64,000 bases of DNA from Pedobacter psychrodurus (GCF_004331735.1 NZ_SJSO01000006.1:62001-126000); one strand, 5' to 3'; shown: positions 32,001-38,935, counted from the first letter of the stretch. Notes: generated from the letters alone by a model not told the origin. Program-made: numbers and translations.

Positions 32001-33537
32001 TTGATGATAAAGTTAAACCAGCTGGCAGTGTACTTCCTGCTGCTAAAGCATAAGTATAACCTGCAGTGCCGCCCGTAGCCACATCCAATTGCTTAGAATA
32101 AGCAAAGCCAGGCGTAGCATTCGTTAATGTTGCCCCATTAAAAATAATTTCTGGGTTTACTGTAATTACAACAGGAATCCTTGTAGATTCTGCCGTACAG
32201 CCTAATCTTCTCGCAGCAACATAATAAGTTTTAGTAGCGGTTAATGGAGGCGTAGTAAAAGTGCCGTCAAAAGCAACAGTTTGTAATGCTGCTCCTCCTT
32301 CTATTGCCTCATACCATCTCAATTCATTGGTATTTGGAGTAGTTGCGTTTAAAGGTACCGTACTATTATAGCATGCAGCAATTGCAGTACTTGCTTGCGT
32401 TGGCCGCCCCGCAGAGCGGATTACACCATAAACATTAATGGTTTGTGTAAGGTTTAACGTTACTACCGAACCTAGTGTTACCTTCACCCTGTCGTATACC
32501 ACATTTGCCCCTGGAGAAAAAGGTATTGACACTGGTTGCCCACTATTTAATAAGCCCAGTAAGTCTAGATTTAATGTAGTTGGAACCGATCCGGTATATA
32601 CCTGAGTACCGCCGTTGTACGCTGTTATTGAAATGTTTTGTAAAAGCCCTGCCGTTAGTAATGCAGGGGTAGAACTAAGTCTTAGGTTGATATCGTCACC
32701 TGGATTTGATGGTGTTGCAAAATAAAAATTTTGGCTAATGGATGAGCCCACGCCAAGTATACCTAAACTGAGTTGAGAAAAATTATTTGGATCTGAATCA
32801 ATTGCCCTTTCACTATTGGTTACCCCCGAACTACCCAATTGCAATGCATCGAGCGTAATGCCAGTGCCTTCAAAACCTGTAGTAAATGCCTGTGCACAAG
32901 GATCGTTGCCCGAAGTATAAAATGAGTAGAAAACCTTTGTGCTATTATTAGTTCCAAGTAATAATGCATTGGTTACATCTTTTACAAATACCCTATCGTA
33001 AGCCTGTGTAGGCGTTATTGCAATGTAAAAGAAACCATTTGCATCTTTTACCAAACGAAGGTTATCTGAAGAAAATCCATCTACACTATTACCACCGGTA
33101 GGGGGTACCGCTGAAGCACCGTTTCTAGCCCCAACCTGGAAAGAGTGGTTACCAAGAACTACTGTTCCGCCCACATTGGCTAATAAGGTACCCAAACTAC
33201 CGCCTAGTAACCTATTCAGTATATCTCCATCAAACTCTATTCTGACATAAGATGTAACGCCCGCAGCAACCGAAGCCGGATATTTTAATTCCAGTTCGCC
33301 ATTGAACGCACCTATACCTAGTAAAGCTCCGCCATAAGAATTAACGGAGGCAAAAGTGTTGTCGTTTAAAGTTGCATTTGTTGCATTACTTACATTATCC
33401 GACTTAGTAACACTGTTTGCAAAAATTTTAGTTTGCGAATACGATTTAGCTGAGAAGAGCGTTAATAGAATGATGATTGCAACACAAGTATTGCGGATTA
33501 TCCCTATTCGGGACGAGAAAGTATGAGTTTTCATCAT
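20074..33537 (-). CDS. Giant surface adhesin (4487 aa) with He_PIG and Ig-like repeats and type B T9SS sorting domain
   Basis: Predicted secreted cell-surface protein. A signal peptide (ending AKSYSQ) is followed by an N-terminal region to about residue 450. From about 460 to 2130 there are two copies of an 839-residue block. Each has five to six He_PIG domains (pattern YTYxATxLPPGLTF, then TxTGTPT), CHU_C-associated Ig-like domains, and a unit with NGICLLC. Two further units with GVTGVALL start near 2316 and 2731. Eleven tandem Ig-like repeats of about 90 residues (FTWYSDAALT, TYYVTVKGDNKCEN) span about 3058-4044. A fibronectin III-like domain (about 4300-4390) precedes the C-terminal sorting domain VYIPNAFTPNNDGKNDTF (CHU_C type B). 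Likely roles are adhesion or gliding; the ligand is unknown. The frame is unbroken over 13.5 kb. Confidence 0.93.
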   Translation of the reverse strand: MMKTHTFSSRIGIIRNTCVAIIILLTLFSAKSYSQTKIFANSVTKSDNVSNATNATLNDNTFASVNSYGGALLGIGAFNGELELKYPASVAAGVTSYVRIEFDGDILNRLLGGSLGTLLANVGGTVVLGNHSFQVGARNGASAVPPTGGNSVDGFSSDNLRLVKDANGFFYIAITPTQAYDRVFVKDVTNALLLGTNNSTKVFYSFYTSGNDPCAQAFTTGFEGTGITLDALQLGSSGVTNSERAIDSDPNNFSQLSLGILGVGSSISQNFYFATPSNPGDDINLRLSSTPALLTAGLLQNISITAYNGGTQVYTGSVPTTLNLDLLGLLNSGQPVSIPFSPGANVVYDRVKVTLGSVVTLNLTQTINVYGVIRSAGRPTQASTAIAACYNSTVPLNATTPNTNELRWYEAIEGGAALQTVAFDGTFTTPPLTATKTYYVAARRLGCTAESTRIPVVITVNPEIIFNGATLTNATPGFAYSKQLDVATGGTAGYTYALAAGSTLPAGLTLSSTGAITGTPTVANAYTFSVVATDAKGCTATATYNLTVTASLVLTPGALPDGLTGTVYPTQTIPAATGGTGPYTYTATGVPPGLTFNPATREITGTPTQPGIYTIPVTVVDANGNTITSNYTVKITDPLLLPTATLADGTTGTVYPTQIIPSATGGTTPYTYSATGLPPGLTFNPSTKAITGTPTTPGTYTVPVTVTDADGKTATTNYSITINSPLVLPAATLPDGTEGVAYATQVLPAATGGVGPYTYVATDLPAGLTFNPATREVTGTPTQAGNYAINVTVTDSQGKTASNTYPIKVIGTLTLPTKTLPNGIVGTSYLPQTLPAVTGGTSPYTYVATNLPPGLSFNPTTREITGTPTQGGTYNISLTATDVNNNKATTAYAITVTVNAPVVASATVCTGSTATLTVSNLQPGVTYNWYASTGNTPLVTGNNGTFVTPVVNSATVFYVEAVSGTAISSRTSVSVSVNPPATLATVTTNNQVINSGQTTTLTATADAGNTIAWFDAPSAGTQVGTGTSFATPALTATKIYYIETTSSNGCKSASRVPVTVTVINGGGATACNAANGQNTGINGICLLCAVNGAGNSTDADANNFTRISLAVGVAATGYQQLIFPSTGVATDSIRLDLALPTGLADVGLLNNVTVTVLNGTTVVRTVQLNGGLLNLQLLSGNRFAATVLAGGAYDRVQVSFGALVSALTSLDIYGATVVYPNPTFITGAQSICSGSTATLSATANGGTTLTWFDAPTGGTQVGTGANFTTPALTTTTTYYVQVTKGTCSNTTRVPVTITVNPAIVFAGTTLTNATIASPYSKQLPVATGGTPGYTYTLAAGSTLPAGLTLSPSGLVSGTPTATGNPTFDVVATDTKGCSTTSTFTLTVTPALALAPGALPNGVTGTPYTTNGIPAATGGTGPYTYSATGVPPGLTFNPATREITGTPTQIGTFTIPVTVTDANGNTITSNYTLKVTDPLVLPAATLANGTTGTVYPTQTIPSATGGTTPYTYAATGLPPGLTFDPATRAISGTPTQAGTFTVPVTVTDADGKTATNNYTIVVVDPLVLPAATLPDGTEGTVYATQILPSATGGVGPYTYVATNLPAGLTFNPATREVSGTPTQAGNYSIGVTATDSEGRTASNTYALKVIGVLSLPGATLPNGIVGTPYPTQTLPAVTGGTAPYTYLATNLPPGLSFNTATREITGTPTLGGTFTISLTATDANGNKATTAYSLTVTVDAPVVATATVCAGSPATLGVSNLHAGVTYNWYASTGSTPLVTNNTGVFVTPAITAPTVFYVEAVSGTAVSSRTAVNVSVNPPATAATVTTNNQVINAGQSTTLLAAADAGNTIQWYDAATGGTQVGAGTSFTTPTLSATTTYYVETTNASGCKSASRVPVTVTVLNNGGGTACNAANSQNSGINGICLLCGITGAGNSTDADPANFTRISLSVGVGASGYQQLIFPTVGTATDSLRLDLALPTGLADVGLLNNVTVTVLNGTTVVKTVQLNGGLLNLQLLSGNRFAATILAGGAYDRVQVSFGALVTALTSLDVYGATVIYPSPTVTAGAQTICSGSTATLTATANGGTTLAWYDAATGGTQLATGETFTTPALTATTTYYIQVSKGGCPNVTRVPVTVTVTPALPTPVLATIANVCEGSSATLSVANPDAAVTYKWYDAAVGGNLVFTGAVFPTPALTAATTYYVEAAQGNCTSAARAAAAVSVNPRPVLPVVTASSSTVSAGQTAILTASSADPTNTFNWYTSNTSTTPVYVGATYVTPPLLATTTYYVESVSTNGCTSASRVQVTITVDGNGSPNPVPCEAATTQVGGVTGVALLSGVFNPALAIDNDTQTASSLVMPVGALGASVYQRVGFGSLSKVGDTVRVLVSSPGKLLSLSLLGNASIATYVGTNSNGDSRLLNDNLINIQLLSGNSQALITFVPTNVFDGVEVRLNSGLLCALTSINLNYAQRILVAPTVASANVTACVGQTAQLEVSNPSASLTYRWYDATGTYLTGKDGIIFTTPVLTGDTKFYVAAVSATGCVSYKTVVNVTTNPAPVAPDLLSASVNTCPNTSVTFQVKNPIAGTTYNWYDAATAGNLVFTGDNFTTPLITANTSYFVAAVNGCGSSSTRTEGKIILGTIDVPVITPPSITISEGSVAVLKATSSTAGATINWYTTANGVVPVFTGETYITPQLSATTTYYVEATIPGGCTATSRATVTVTVIPNGTPVTTPCGAATTTVASGVTGVALLAGVFNPTFAVDNDINTGSSLVIPVGLLGASVYHQVGFTGLSNVGDTLRVKITTPGALLSVGVLNNLTVTTFQGTTSNNDAVSISNPLISLKLLTGGTSAILTFVPTSKFDGAELRLSSGLLGALTSVNLDYAQRVITTPTVTAATASACQGSSATLNVQNPQAGVVYKWYLGSTYQAGKDGTTFTTDPTLTSGTYTYSVTATANGCETLGTKVVVTILPPPVAPIPSTTNPATTCIGSPATLSVQAVAGITYNWYDAATGGNMLVTNNSSFNTPASLAVGPHDYYVEAVSGSSCSNSTRTKVSITVNPAAVAADVTVTGTTSLCASGTAVLTAASTTVTSPVFTWYSDAALTQVAFVGAVFNTPAITVTTKYYVTVSGTNKCANTAGNAKEVTVTVNPVATSADINLAGTSTICGGSSVALNATSTTVTNPIFTWYSDATLTTVAFTGANFVTPVLTATTTYYVTVKGDNKCENTAASVKSITITVNPAATDSDIAINGITSICKGSTAALSASTTTVINPVFTWYSNAALTTVAHVGASFTTPALNATTTYYVTVRGDNKCESLAANAKVVTVTVKEFATSADIAVSNAQICSGSTVMLMASSTTVTQPVFTWYSDASLTSVVFTGPTFTVTGLTATTTYYVSVKGANKCENTAADAKAVTVTVNPLATTTDIILSGSTTACAGSSAVLSATSATVTNPVFTWYSDAALTNVSFIGATYTTPALNATTTYYVTVKGDNKCENAPGTARVITITVNPVATAADITATDATICSGSGTTLVASTATVTNPAFTWYNDAALTSVAYVGTSFVTPILTATTKYYVTVKGDNKCENSGITAKVVTVNVNQGATAADITLSTPTLVCGSGTAVINASSITVTSPIFTWYNDASLTSVAFTGPIFTTPVLTTTTTYYVTVKGANKCENTAAAAAAVTIIVNPIAVASDIVVNGSTNICGGSAAVLTASSTTVTNPVFTWYTNATLTDVAFVGAVFTTPTLTANTTYYVTVKGDNKCESSAATAKSVNIVVNSVATATDVTAADTSICAGSSASLVASTTTVTNPIFTWYSDAALTTPVFTGATFNTPALTATTKYYLTVKGDNRCESSAANAKEVTVNVNAGATAADITLSTPVRICGSGTAVINASSATVTSPVFTWYNDASLTSVAFTGPIFTTPVLTTTTTYYVTVKGANRCENTAANVKTVTVTVNPGAVATDITVNGSTSVCASTAATLAATSTTVTNPVFTWYSDATLNTVVFTGPVFTTPVLTANATYYVTVKGDNKCENTAATARAVAITVNALPNNPVVSGLNGGICAGDGATLTVTNAQAGVTYEWYNAATAGNLLFTGTTFNTTALSASTDYYILAIGTGGCNNNGGRVKVTVTVNAKPTVPTVASTSVNVCTGSPAVLTVTSPQTGVTYNWYTAVVGGTLAGTGVNFTTPGVNANTTYYVEGANGTCISSSRTPVNVNALPVPVAPASVTAANGTLCAGSSTILTVNNPVTGLVYRWYAASSSGPVLAEGITFTTPNLTATTIYYVEAIAVGGCASPTRTGVTVNVLPVLEKPVVVVQSTTANSVNFAWAAVAGATAYEVSLDNGLTWINPTSGSTGTTYLATGLKPDQSVTIIVRARGQIECQTSANSTPVTGKAANPFGDQVYIPNAFTPNNDGKNDTFLIYGNTISSAKMSIYTQWGQLIFQSDNVANGWDGTFKGVNQPIGVYVYMVDITFTNGTTSLRKGTVTLIR
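21405..24364 (-). repeat. Eleven tandem repeats of about 269 bp coding for Ig-like domains
   Basis: Each unit codes for about 90 residues with a Cys near position 15, TNPVFTWYSDAALT in the middle and KGDNKCENTA near the end, so each domain probably holds one disulfide. Units 6-7-8 resemble units 9-10-11 in the same order; units 7 and 10 share the start GATAADITLSTP and SLTSVAFTGPIFTTPVLTT. This indicates amplification in blocks of three. Confidence 0.9.
27135..32170 (-). repeat. Two head-to-tail copies of a 2517-bp coding block in the adhesin
   Basis: Homologous points keep the same distance across the block: AGGCAATGCTCCAGG at 29341 pairs with the equivalent at 31858, and ACGCGGCTTGCAC at 27854 with 30371. 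Both give 2517 bases, that is 839 codons, with no net indel between the points. The copies run about 32170-29655 and 29650-27135. Confidence 0.88.
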
Positions 33538-33777
33538 GTCAGGCGTTATTTAGGAGACTTACTATGTGCTAATGCTGCTGTTTGGTAAATGCTTTCAGGG
33601 GCATTATATAATTATGACAAATCTAAATCTAGAATAGTATCCAACCCTATCCATTGCTATTCATTTTTACGCAACCCATTTCATTCATTTTATTCATACA
33701 GGACTTTCTTAGTGAATAGATTTCTTCAATTGTGAAATTATGATGACATTAGCGGTAGTCATCCCATCTGTTAATTA

Positions 33778-36369
33778 ATGAATGCTAACGATCTCCTTAT
33801 CGAACTCAGGAAGTTTGTCCTTATAAAATCTGGTTTGAGAAATATCGACCCAGCTCATTGTAAGATTATTTCTGAGTATGTATTTCAAGAAACCAAAAAC
33901 TACGTAAGTGAAACAACCATCAAACGATTCTTTGGCTTTGCGAACACCTTACATAAATTCTCTTTATTTACTTTAAACAGCTTATCACAATATATTGGCT
34001 ATAACGACTGGGATTCATTTAGTAAAGACAAGGAAAATCAAACTACCTCTGTACAGAGTATCTGGCAGGATTTAAAGCTAAAAGCACATGCCATTACAGA
34101 GATATCGTTAATTGCCAAAAAAAATAATTCTGGCGTTCCATTTAATGCTACCGCTAACAGAAGTTTTTTTTATCCTGATTTTGATTATTTCTTAAAAAAC
34201 AATTATCAGTTTACAACTATAAGTGCTCAACCAGGTCAGGGAAAATCGATACTGCTTGCACACATGGTAGAGTATTTTTTCTTATCAGAAAATGCACTCT
34301 ACAAAAACGATATCATTTTATTGGTTAACTCTACCAGTATTAATACCATTATCCAAAATGGAGATACTTTAAAAGACTGGTTTTTAAAAGAATTTAAATT
34401 CGGGAGTCTTACCGAGTTAATCAGTTTTTTTAAAAAAAATCCCGAAAAGAGAGAAGGCCGTTTCATTATTATTGTTGATGGTATTGATGAACATTTAGCA
34501 AGAAGTAATTATTTTAAAACGTTTATCGACTTTTTATATAGCATTGAAGAAAACAACTTTGTTAAGCTCATATTTGGCCTGCGAACGAATAGTTGGATTA
34601 ATCTTCAGCCCGCTATTTATGGTTCTGCATCTTTAACTAAAGCCTGGTATACGGGCTTATTTTATGATGAGGAAACCCTAAGTAATGTGCCATCGCTAAA
34701 TGCTGACGAGGTACTCTACACCTTAAGCCATATAGAAAACAAAATTATCAATCGGGCAGACGTAAGTCCTCCCCTATTAACTCAGTTTAAAACGCCATTC
34801 TGGTTACAGGTTTATTTCAAGCTTAAGGATGAGAACCACCATCTTGAGCTGAGTAATCCCTTATTATGTTACGAATTAATTAGCTATTTCTTAGAAAAGC
34901 GCGTATTTCTGGCAAAAAAAAGCACCGAAAAAGTATTTCTCCTAAAAAAAATAAGCGATTGCATTTCAGAAGGAAATAAGAAATTAAGGGTATCTAAAGA
35001 AAAAATCCTGAGTTATATCAATTGTTATCCCGATGCATACGAAGAACTTTTACACGCCGGGATTATCATTGAAGAAAAAAGGTTAAGTACAACCATTCCT
35101 ACAGAAATTGTCCGTTTTTTAAACGACGATATTTATACCTATTTTCTATTTATACAGATCACTGATAAGTTTGAATATAGGCCTTGTAAATCATTTTTCG
35201 AGCATATCTTAAACAGTTTCCCTGGCCAAACCTCCCGAAGAGACCACATACTTAACTGGGCAATCAGGTTCTGCATCACCCGGAATGAGATTGCAGCCTT
35301 GAAAAGCATTTTCAGGCTGCCATTTACTAACAGTGAAAAAAACAGTGCTTTCGATTTTATCTGTTATGTGTCTAAATACGAACTTTGCAAACCCAATTCT
35401 AACTTCAATAAGTTAAGCATTGGGATCGATTTTATCGACATTATGGCTACAGGGCGGACCATGAGCAACCTGTATAAGGAAACCATCAAAACCATTTCGG
35501 AGAACGTACTAAATGAAGACGTTCAGATTATGCTGCATGTAATAGAATGCAACGTTAATCTTATTGATGTGGATAAAGTAGCTTTAGCCAATACCATGCA
35601 GCTGTTAAAGCGGAACTACAAAAGATTAAGCGAACTGTTCCCAATTAATCCTTATGATTTAATTCTTTATTTCTACAATAACCTGGTTAATAAGCCTAAC
35701 GAGAGTAAAACCCTCGAAGATAAAATAATAAAACTTTGCCAGGAGATAGATCAGAGTAAACCACAAAAAAATGAAGAGATTACTTCTGCCGAAATACTCT
35801 CCTACCGATTGGTATTGATTACTTTATTCTCTCAGAAAAGCTATGCAGAATGCCACCGCTTTATCATGGCCATTTTGACTAAATACCCCAATATTTTTTA
35901 TGTAAGACATTCGGTTTTCTCTCCTTTCTTATTGCTCCATTTAGGTCAAACCTACATCAAGCTCAACTATTTCAAAAAAGCACAGCGCATTATACAATTC
36001 GTTGATAAAATCATCAGCAGCGATTATACCTATTATACTAATTTTATTTTGGCCAGCTTTAGTGTTTTTAAAGCCAATTTTTACAACGCCACACATAATT
36101 ACGAACAAGCGCTTATAGAAACTAATATTGGCTTGGATATTACGGGAAAGAATGATTTTAAGATGTTCGAGATTGCCCTGTTATTAAGTAAGATCGATAC
36201 CCTAAAACATACGGAAGAATCAGAAGAAGTATCGAACGTAATTAAAGAACTGCTAAATTTTTTAACAGTGCATAAGCTCTCTATGCCCGATTATTCTAAC
36301 CTAAGCAGTCATGAGTTCGAACATACCTTTAAGATTTTAAAATCTTACCGCCGGCACCAAAACCTGTAA
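33778..36369 (+). CDS. STAND/NACHT-like NTPase with N-terminal signature and C-terminal helical repeats
   Basis: 863-aa cytoplasmic protein without signal peptide. The N-terminal domain (about 1-85) contains YVSETTIKRFFGF, a helical motif I cannot assign to a named family. A P-loop ATPase follows: Walker A AQPGQGKS (about 147-154) and Walker B FIIIVDGIDEH (about 229-239), the hydrophobic-D-G-x-D-E form of NACHT/STAND proteins. The remainder to the C-terminus is helical, with TPR-like pairs such as GQTYIKLNYFKKAQRIIQF and NYEQALIETNIGLDI (about 720-800). STAND proteins act as inducible switches in signalling or phage defence. It is divergently oriented from the adhesin and stands alone. Confidence 0.72.
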   Translation: MNANDLLIELRKFVLIKSGLRNIDPAHCKIISEYVFQETKNYVSETTIKRFFGFANTLHKFSLFTLNSLSQYIGYNDWDSFSKDKENQTTSVQSIWQDLKLKAHAITEISLIAKKNNSGVPFNATANRSFFYPDFDYFLKNNYQFTTISAQPGQGKSILLAHMVEYFFLSENALYKNDIILLVNSTSINTIIQNGDTLKDWFLKEFKFGSLTELISFFKKNPEKREGRFIIIVDGIDEHLARSNYFKTFIDFLYSIEENNFVKLIFGLRTNSWINLQPAIYGSASLTKAWYTGLFYDEETLSNVPSLNADEVLYTLSHIENKIINRADVSPPLLTQFKTPFWLQVYFKLKDENHHLELSNPLLCYELISYFLEKRVFLAKKSTEKVFLLKKISDCISEGNKKLRVSKEKILSYINCYPDAYEELLHAGIIIEEKRLSTTIPTEIVRFLNDDIYTYFLFIQITDKFEYRPCKSFFEHILNSFPGQTSRRDHILNWAIRFCITRNEIAALKSIFRLPFTNSEKNSAFDFICYVSKYELCKPNSNFNKLSIGIDFIDIMATGRTMSNLYKETIKTISENVLNEDVQIMLHVIECNVNLIDVDKVALANTMQLLKRNYKRLSELFPINPYDLILYFYNNLVNKPNESKTLEDKIIKLCQEIDQSKPQKNEEITSAEILSYRLVLITLFSQKSYAECHRFIMAILTKYPNIFYVRHSVFSPFLLLHLGQTYIKLNYFKKAQRIIQFVDKIISSDYTYYTNFILASFSVFKANFYNATHNYEQALIETNIGLDITGKNDFKMFEIALLLSKIDTLKHTEESEEVSNVIKELLNFLTVHKLSMPDYSNLSSHEFEHTFKILKSYRRHQNL

Positions 36370-36555
36370 AGAACAGGCTGTATCATTCATATTTGTAATT
36401 CCATTCGAATTTGTCACATTGAGCTTCCCGATGAATCGGGACAAGTAGTCGAAACGCCTTTCTGGATATTTAAACAATTCCTTCGACAGCTTCTCCGTAG
36501 GAGTCCTTTGGACAGGATGACAATCTATATTTATGATACGGCTTTTTCTCTAAAA
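36370..36555. repeat. Dispersed-type intergenic sequence after the STAND gene
   Basis: No gene. GTCACATTGAGCTTCCCGATGAATCGGGACAAG... (CCCGATGAATCGGG is a palindromic hairpin) continues to TCGAAACGCCTTTCTGG and CCTTCGACAGCTTCTCC...GGACAGGATGACAATC. This wording is characteristic of dispersed intergenic repeats in this bacterial group. Confidence 0.5.
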
Positions 36556-37110
36556 ACCACAAGCCAATCATTTCCTAATCTTATATACTTTTATTCCATT
36601 TGGAGTGCAAAGCCTGTGCAAAACAAGAAGTGTACTCCCGTTTTTCGCTTTTACGCTTCGCTTCCTCGTACCTCGTTGCTGCAGGGTAACACTTCAACCG
36701 GGGCTAGGTGGCTAAAGCAGCATTTCATTTTCGGGGTTGTTGGGTGCACAAACCTTTGTCTCTAAACCCGACAGGAGCGGTTCCGATTCTTCATCGGAAT
36801 TAGCAAATGGCGGGGCTAAAAGCCTCCAAGAACCGCAAGCCACTCATTTCATATTCTTAAATACTTCTATTCCATTTGGAGCGCAAAACCTGTGCAAAAT
36901 AAGAAGTGTGCTCCCGTTTTTCGCTTTTACGCTTCGCTTCCTCGTACCTCGTTGCTGCAGGGTAACACTTCAACCGGGGCTAGGTGGCTAAGCAGCATTT
37001 CATTTTCGGGGTTGTTGCGTGCACAAACCTTTGTCTCTAAACCCGACAGGAGCGGTTCCGATTCTTCATCGGAATTAGCGAATGGCGGGGCTAGAGGTCT
37101 ACAAGAGCTA
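36556..37110. repeat. Two tandem copies of a 276-bp non-coding repeat
   Basis: A unit starting ACCACAAGCCAATCATTTC (36556) recurs at 36832 as ACCGCAAGCCACTCATTTC, period 276. Both contain CGGTTCCGATTCTTCATCGG (hairpin TTCCGAT/ATCGGAA), TGCAGGGTAACACTTCAACC and CGACAGGAGCGG. Short open frames across it are alike in both copies only because the DNA is; they lack any domain and are not called as genes. The remaining bases to 37226 show nothing else. Confidence 0.85.
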
Positions 37111-37226
37111 CTGCACCTTCATTTTCCAATCACAAAAAAAATCATTAATTTTAGGTCGGTGAGACACCAACCGATAGGATTATCCATTACATAATAACAA
37201 GACTCTCCCACTTATGCAAGTATTTT

Positions 37227-38066
37227 TTATTTAATCAGATTATAAAGTTCATCCAATTTAGGTGAAAGCACAATCTCTATTCTTCGGTTTTTGCTCCTTC
37301 CATCTGCATTTGCATTGGTGCCCAACGGCTGGAATTCGCCCTTGCCTGTAGCTGTCATCCTTACGCTTTCTACTTTCCCATTCTCCGTTAAATAACGGAC
37401 TACAGAGGTGGCCCTCAACACACTTAAATCCCAGTTATCTTTAATCTGTCCCAGGTTGTTAATTTTCTGGTTATCGGTATGACCTTCAACAGCTATGTTT
37501 ATCTCCGGTTGTTGCTTTAATACGTTGGCCAATTGGGTAAGGGCCTGTTTCCCTTTTTCATCGATAATAATACTTCCCGAAGGGAACAACAGTTTATCGG
37601 TTAGCGAAACATAAACTTTACCATTTTTAATCTCTACGGTTAAACCACTCTTGGTGAAACCCAATAAAGCCTGTTGAAGTTTTTCTTTCAGTGCATTGGT
37701 TGCCTCATCACGTTTGCGCAAAACTTCTTCTACTTCCTTTAAACGTTTTTCGCGAGCAGCTAAATCGCCTGATAGTTTGGTAATTTCTGATGACGCATTA
37801 TTTTTAAGCTTTTTATAGCTCGCATCCATTTCATTGTTATTCTTTTGCAGATCGCGAAGTTCTTCAGCCATTAAGGTGGTATCCTTTTTTAGCTTATTTA
37901 CTTCTTTTTCTAGGTTTTCGATCTTAATTAAGCCTTCGTTAAAAGCCGTATATAGCGAATCTTTAGTGCCCAATAAGGCTTTGTACTTTTTAGGCGATAA
38001 AACAACACATGAACTTATTGAAGAGATAAACAAGAGAAGAGCAAATGCAAGAAAGGTATTTTTCAT
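37227..38066 (-). CDS. OmpA-family lipoprotein with coiled coil
   Basis: 279-aa envelope protein that should tether the outer membrane to peptidoglycan. The signal sequence ends in a lipobox (SISSC, lipidated near Cys20). Residues about 35-130 form a long coiled coil (NLEKEVNKLKKDTTLMAEEL, REKRLKEVEEVLRKRDEA). The C-terminal OmpA domain (about 150-270) has LLFPSGSIIIDEKGKQAL, VEGHTDNQ and GRSKNRRIEIVL. It has no obvious operon partner; the DUF2461 gene lies about 100 bases upstream on the same strand across repeat-like DNA. Confidence 0.9.
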   Translation of the reverse strand: MKNTFLAFALLLFISSISSCVVLSPKKYKALLGTKDSLYTAFNEGLIKIENLEKEVNKLKKDTTLMAEELRDLQKNNNEMDASYKKLKNNASSEITKLSGDLAAREKRLKEVEEVLRKRDEATNALKEKLQQALLGFTKSGLTVEIKNGKVYVSLTDKLLFPSGSIIIDEKGKQALTQLANVLKQQPEINIAVEGHTDNQKINNLGQIKDNWDLSVLRATSVVRYLTENGKVESVRMTATGKGEFQPLGTNANADGRSKNRRIEIVLSPKLDELYNLIK

Positions 38067-38163
38067 ATTTTTATTATCAAGATTTGAGTATCAGGTATCA
38101 AGACCTTTTATAGTTTGAACATTGATTATTGTTGGTTATTGGTCATTGAGAATTAACGGTTGA

Positions 38164-38823
38164 TTATTGCTCAATGGCGTTCCGTAAAAATGCAACTAAT
38201 GGTTGTACTGTTTTAAAAGAACTTATCAACTTATTAACGAGGTTTGGTTTTAAAAATTCTTCATCATCGATTTTTGTGGTGGCCTCGAAGCTTTTCAACT
38301 TTAAAAATTCGATGTTTGGATCTGCCGGATCATAACCTTTGGGTGCATTTTTAAGTGCGTTATCTACACCTAATTTAAAGTTTTTCTTAAAGGCTGCGTT
38401 GTCAATAATTTCTTTAAAATCGCCAATATTATAATCTATCTCTTGTCTGATCAATTTTAAATGAGGTGCATCTGGCATCCAGTATCCACCGGCAATAAAG
38501 CTTTTCTCAGGTTGAATGTGCAGATAATAACCAGGCTCATTACCTCCTTTTTTGGTAGAGAACCAAATGCCGAAGTTATTTTTATAAGGATCTTTATTTT
38601 TGCTGAAACGCACATCGCGATAAATGCGTAAAAGACACTTCTTTGGGTCCATCTCTGCCGGAAGCATTGGATCTATTTTCGCCAATTCGGGGATAATGGC
38701 AGCTACAAGTGCCAGTACATTGGCTTTTGCATCTTCATAAACGTTTTTGTTAGCGGCAAACCATTCGCGGTTATTATTCTCCGCTACGTCTTTTATAAAA
38801 CTAAGGGTTTCTTTTTTTAACAT
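38164..38823 (-). CDS. DUF2461 (TIGR02453) family protein
   Basis: 219-aa cytoplasmic protein of a widespread family of unknown function. Family hallmarks are visible: NNREWFAANKNVYEDAK near the N-terminus, LLRIYRDVRFSKNKDPYKNN, YYLHIQPEKSFIAGGYW and a C-terminal region with FLKPNLVNKLISSFKTVQPL. The length is normal for the family. Flanked by repeat-like intergenic DNA on both sides, so it is probably transcribed alone. No reaction can be assigned. Confidence 0.88.
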   Translation of the reverse strand: MLKKETLSFIKDVAENNNREWFAANKNVYEDAKANVLALVAAIIPELAKIDPMLPAEMDPKKCLLRIYRDVRFSKNKDPYKNNFGIWFSTKKGGNEPGYYLHIQPEKSFIAGGYWMPDAPHLKLIRQEIDYNIGDFKEIIDNAAFKKNFKLGVDNALKNAPKGYDPADPNIEFLKLKSFEATTKIDDEEFLKPNLVNKLISSFKTVQPLVAFLRNAIEQ

Positions 38824-38935
38824 CCCTGAAAATTAAAAAATTATATTTAAAATGATTGATAGTTCATGGTCAATAGGCTAAATGGCTATCAAACAGTTCC
38901 AGCAGTTAACCTATACTCCTTGGCTTCCGACCTTG

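Noticed and set aside
20074..33537. Many plus-strand open frames of 60-90 codons across the adhesin region
   Set aside because: They are antisense shadows that recur because the coding repeats recur; they show Val/Thr-rich nonsense without signals or domains.
33618..33625. TAGATTTG -7 box upstream of the adhesin on the minus strand
   Set aside because: It fits TAnnTTTG but no TTTG or TTG lies 19-21 bases upstream, so the promoter cannot be supported.
36508..37194. Three overlapping open frames of 84-100 codons with shared text PDRSGSDSSSELANGG
   Set aside because: They lie in the 276-bp non-coding repeat and repeat in more than one frame because the DNA is repeated; no domain, no start context.
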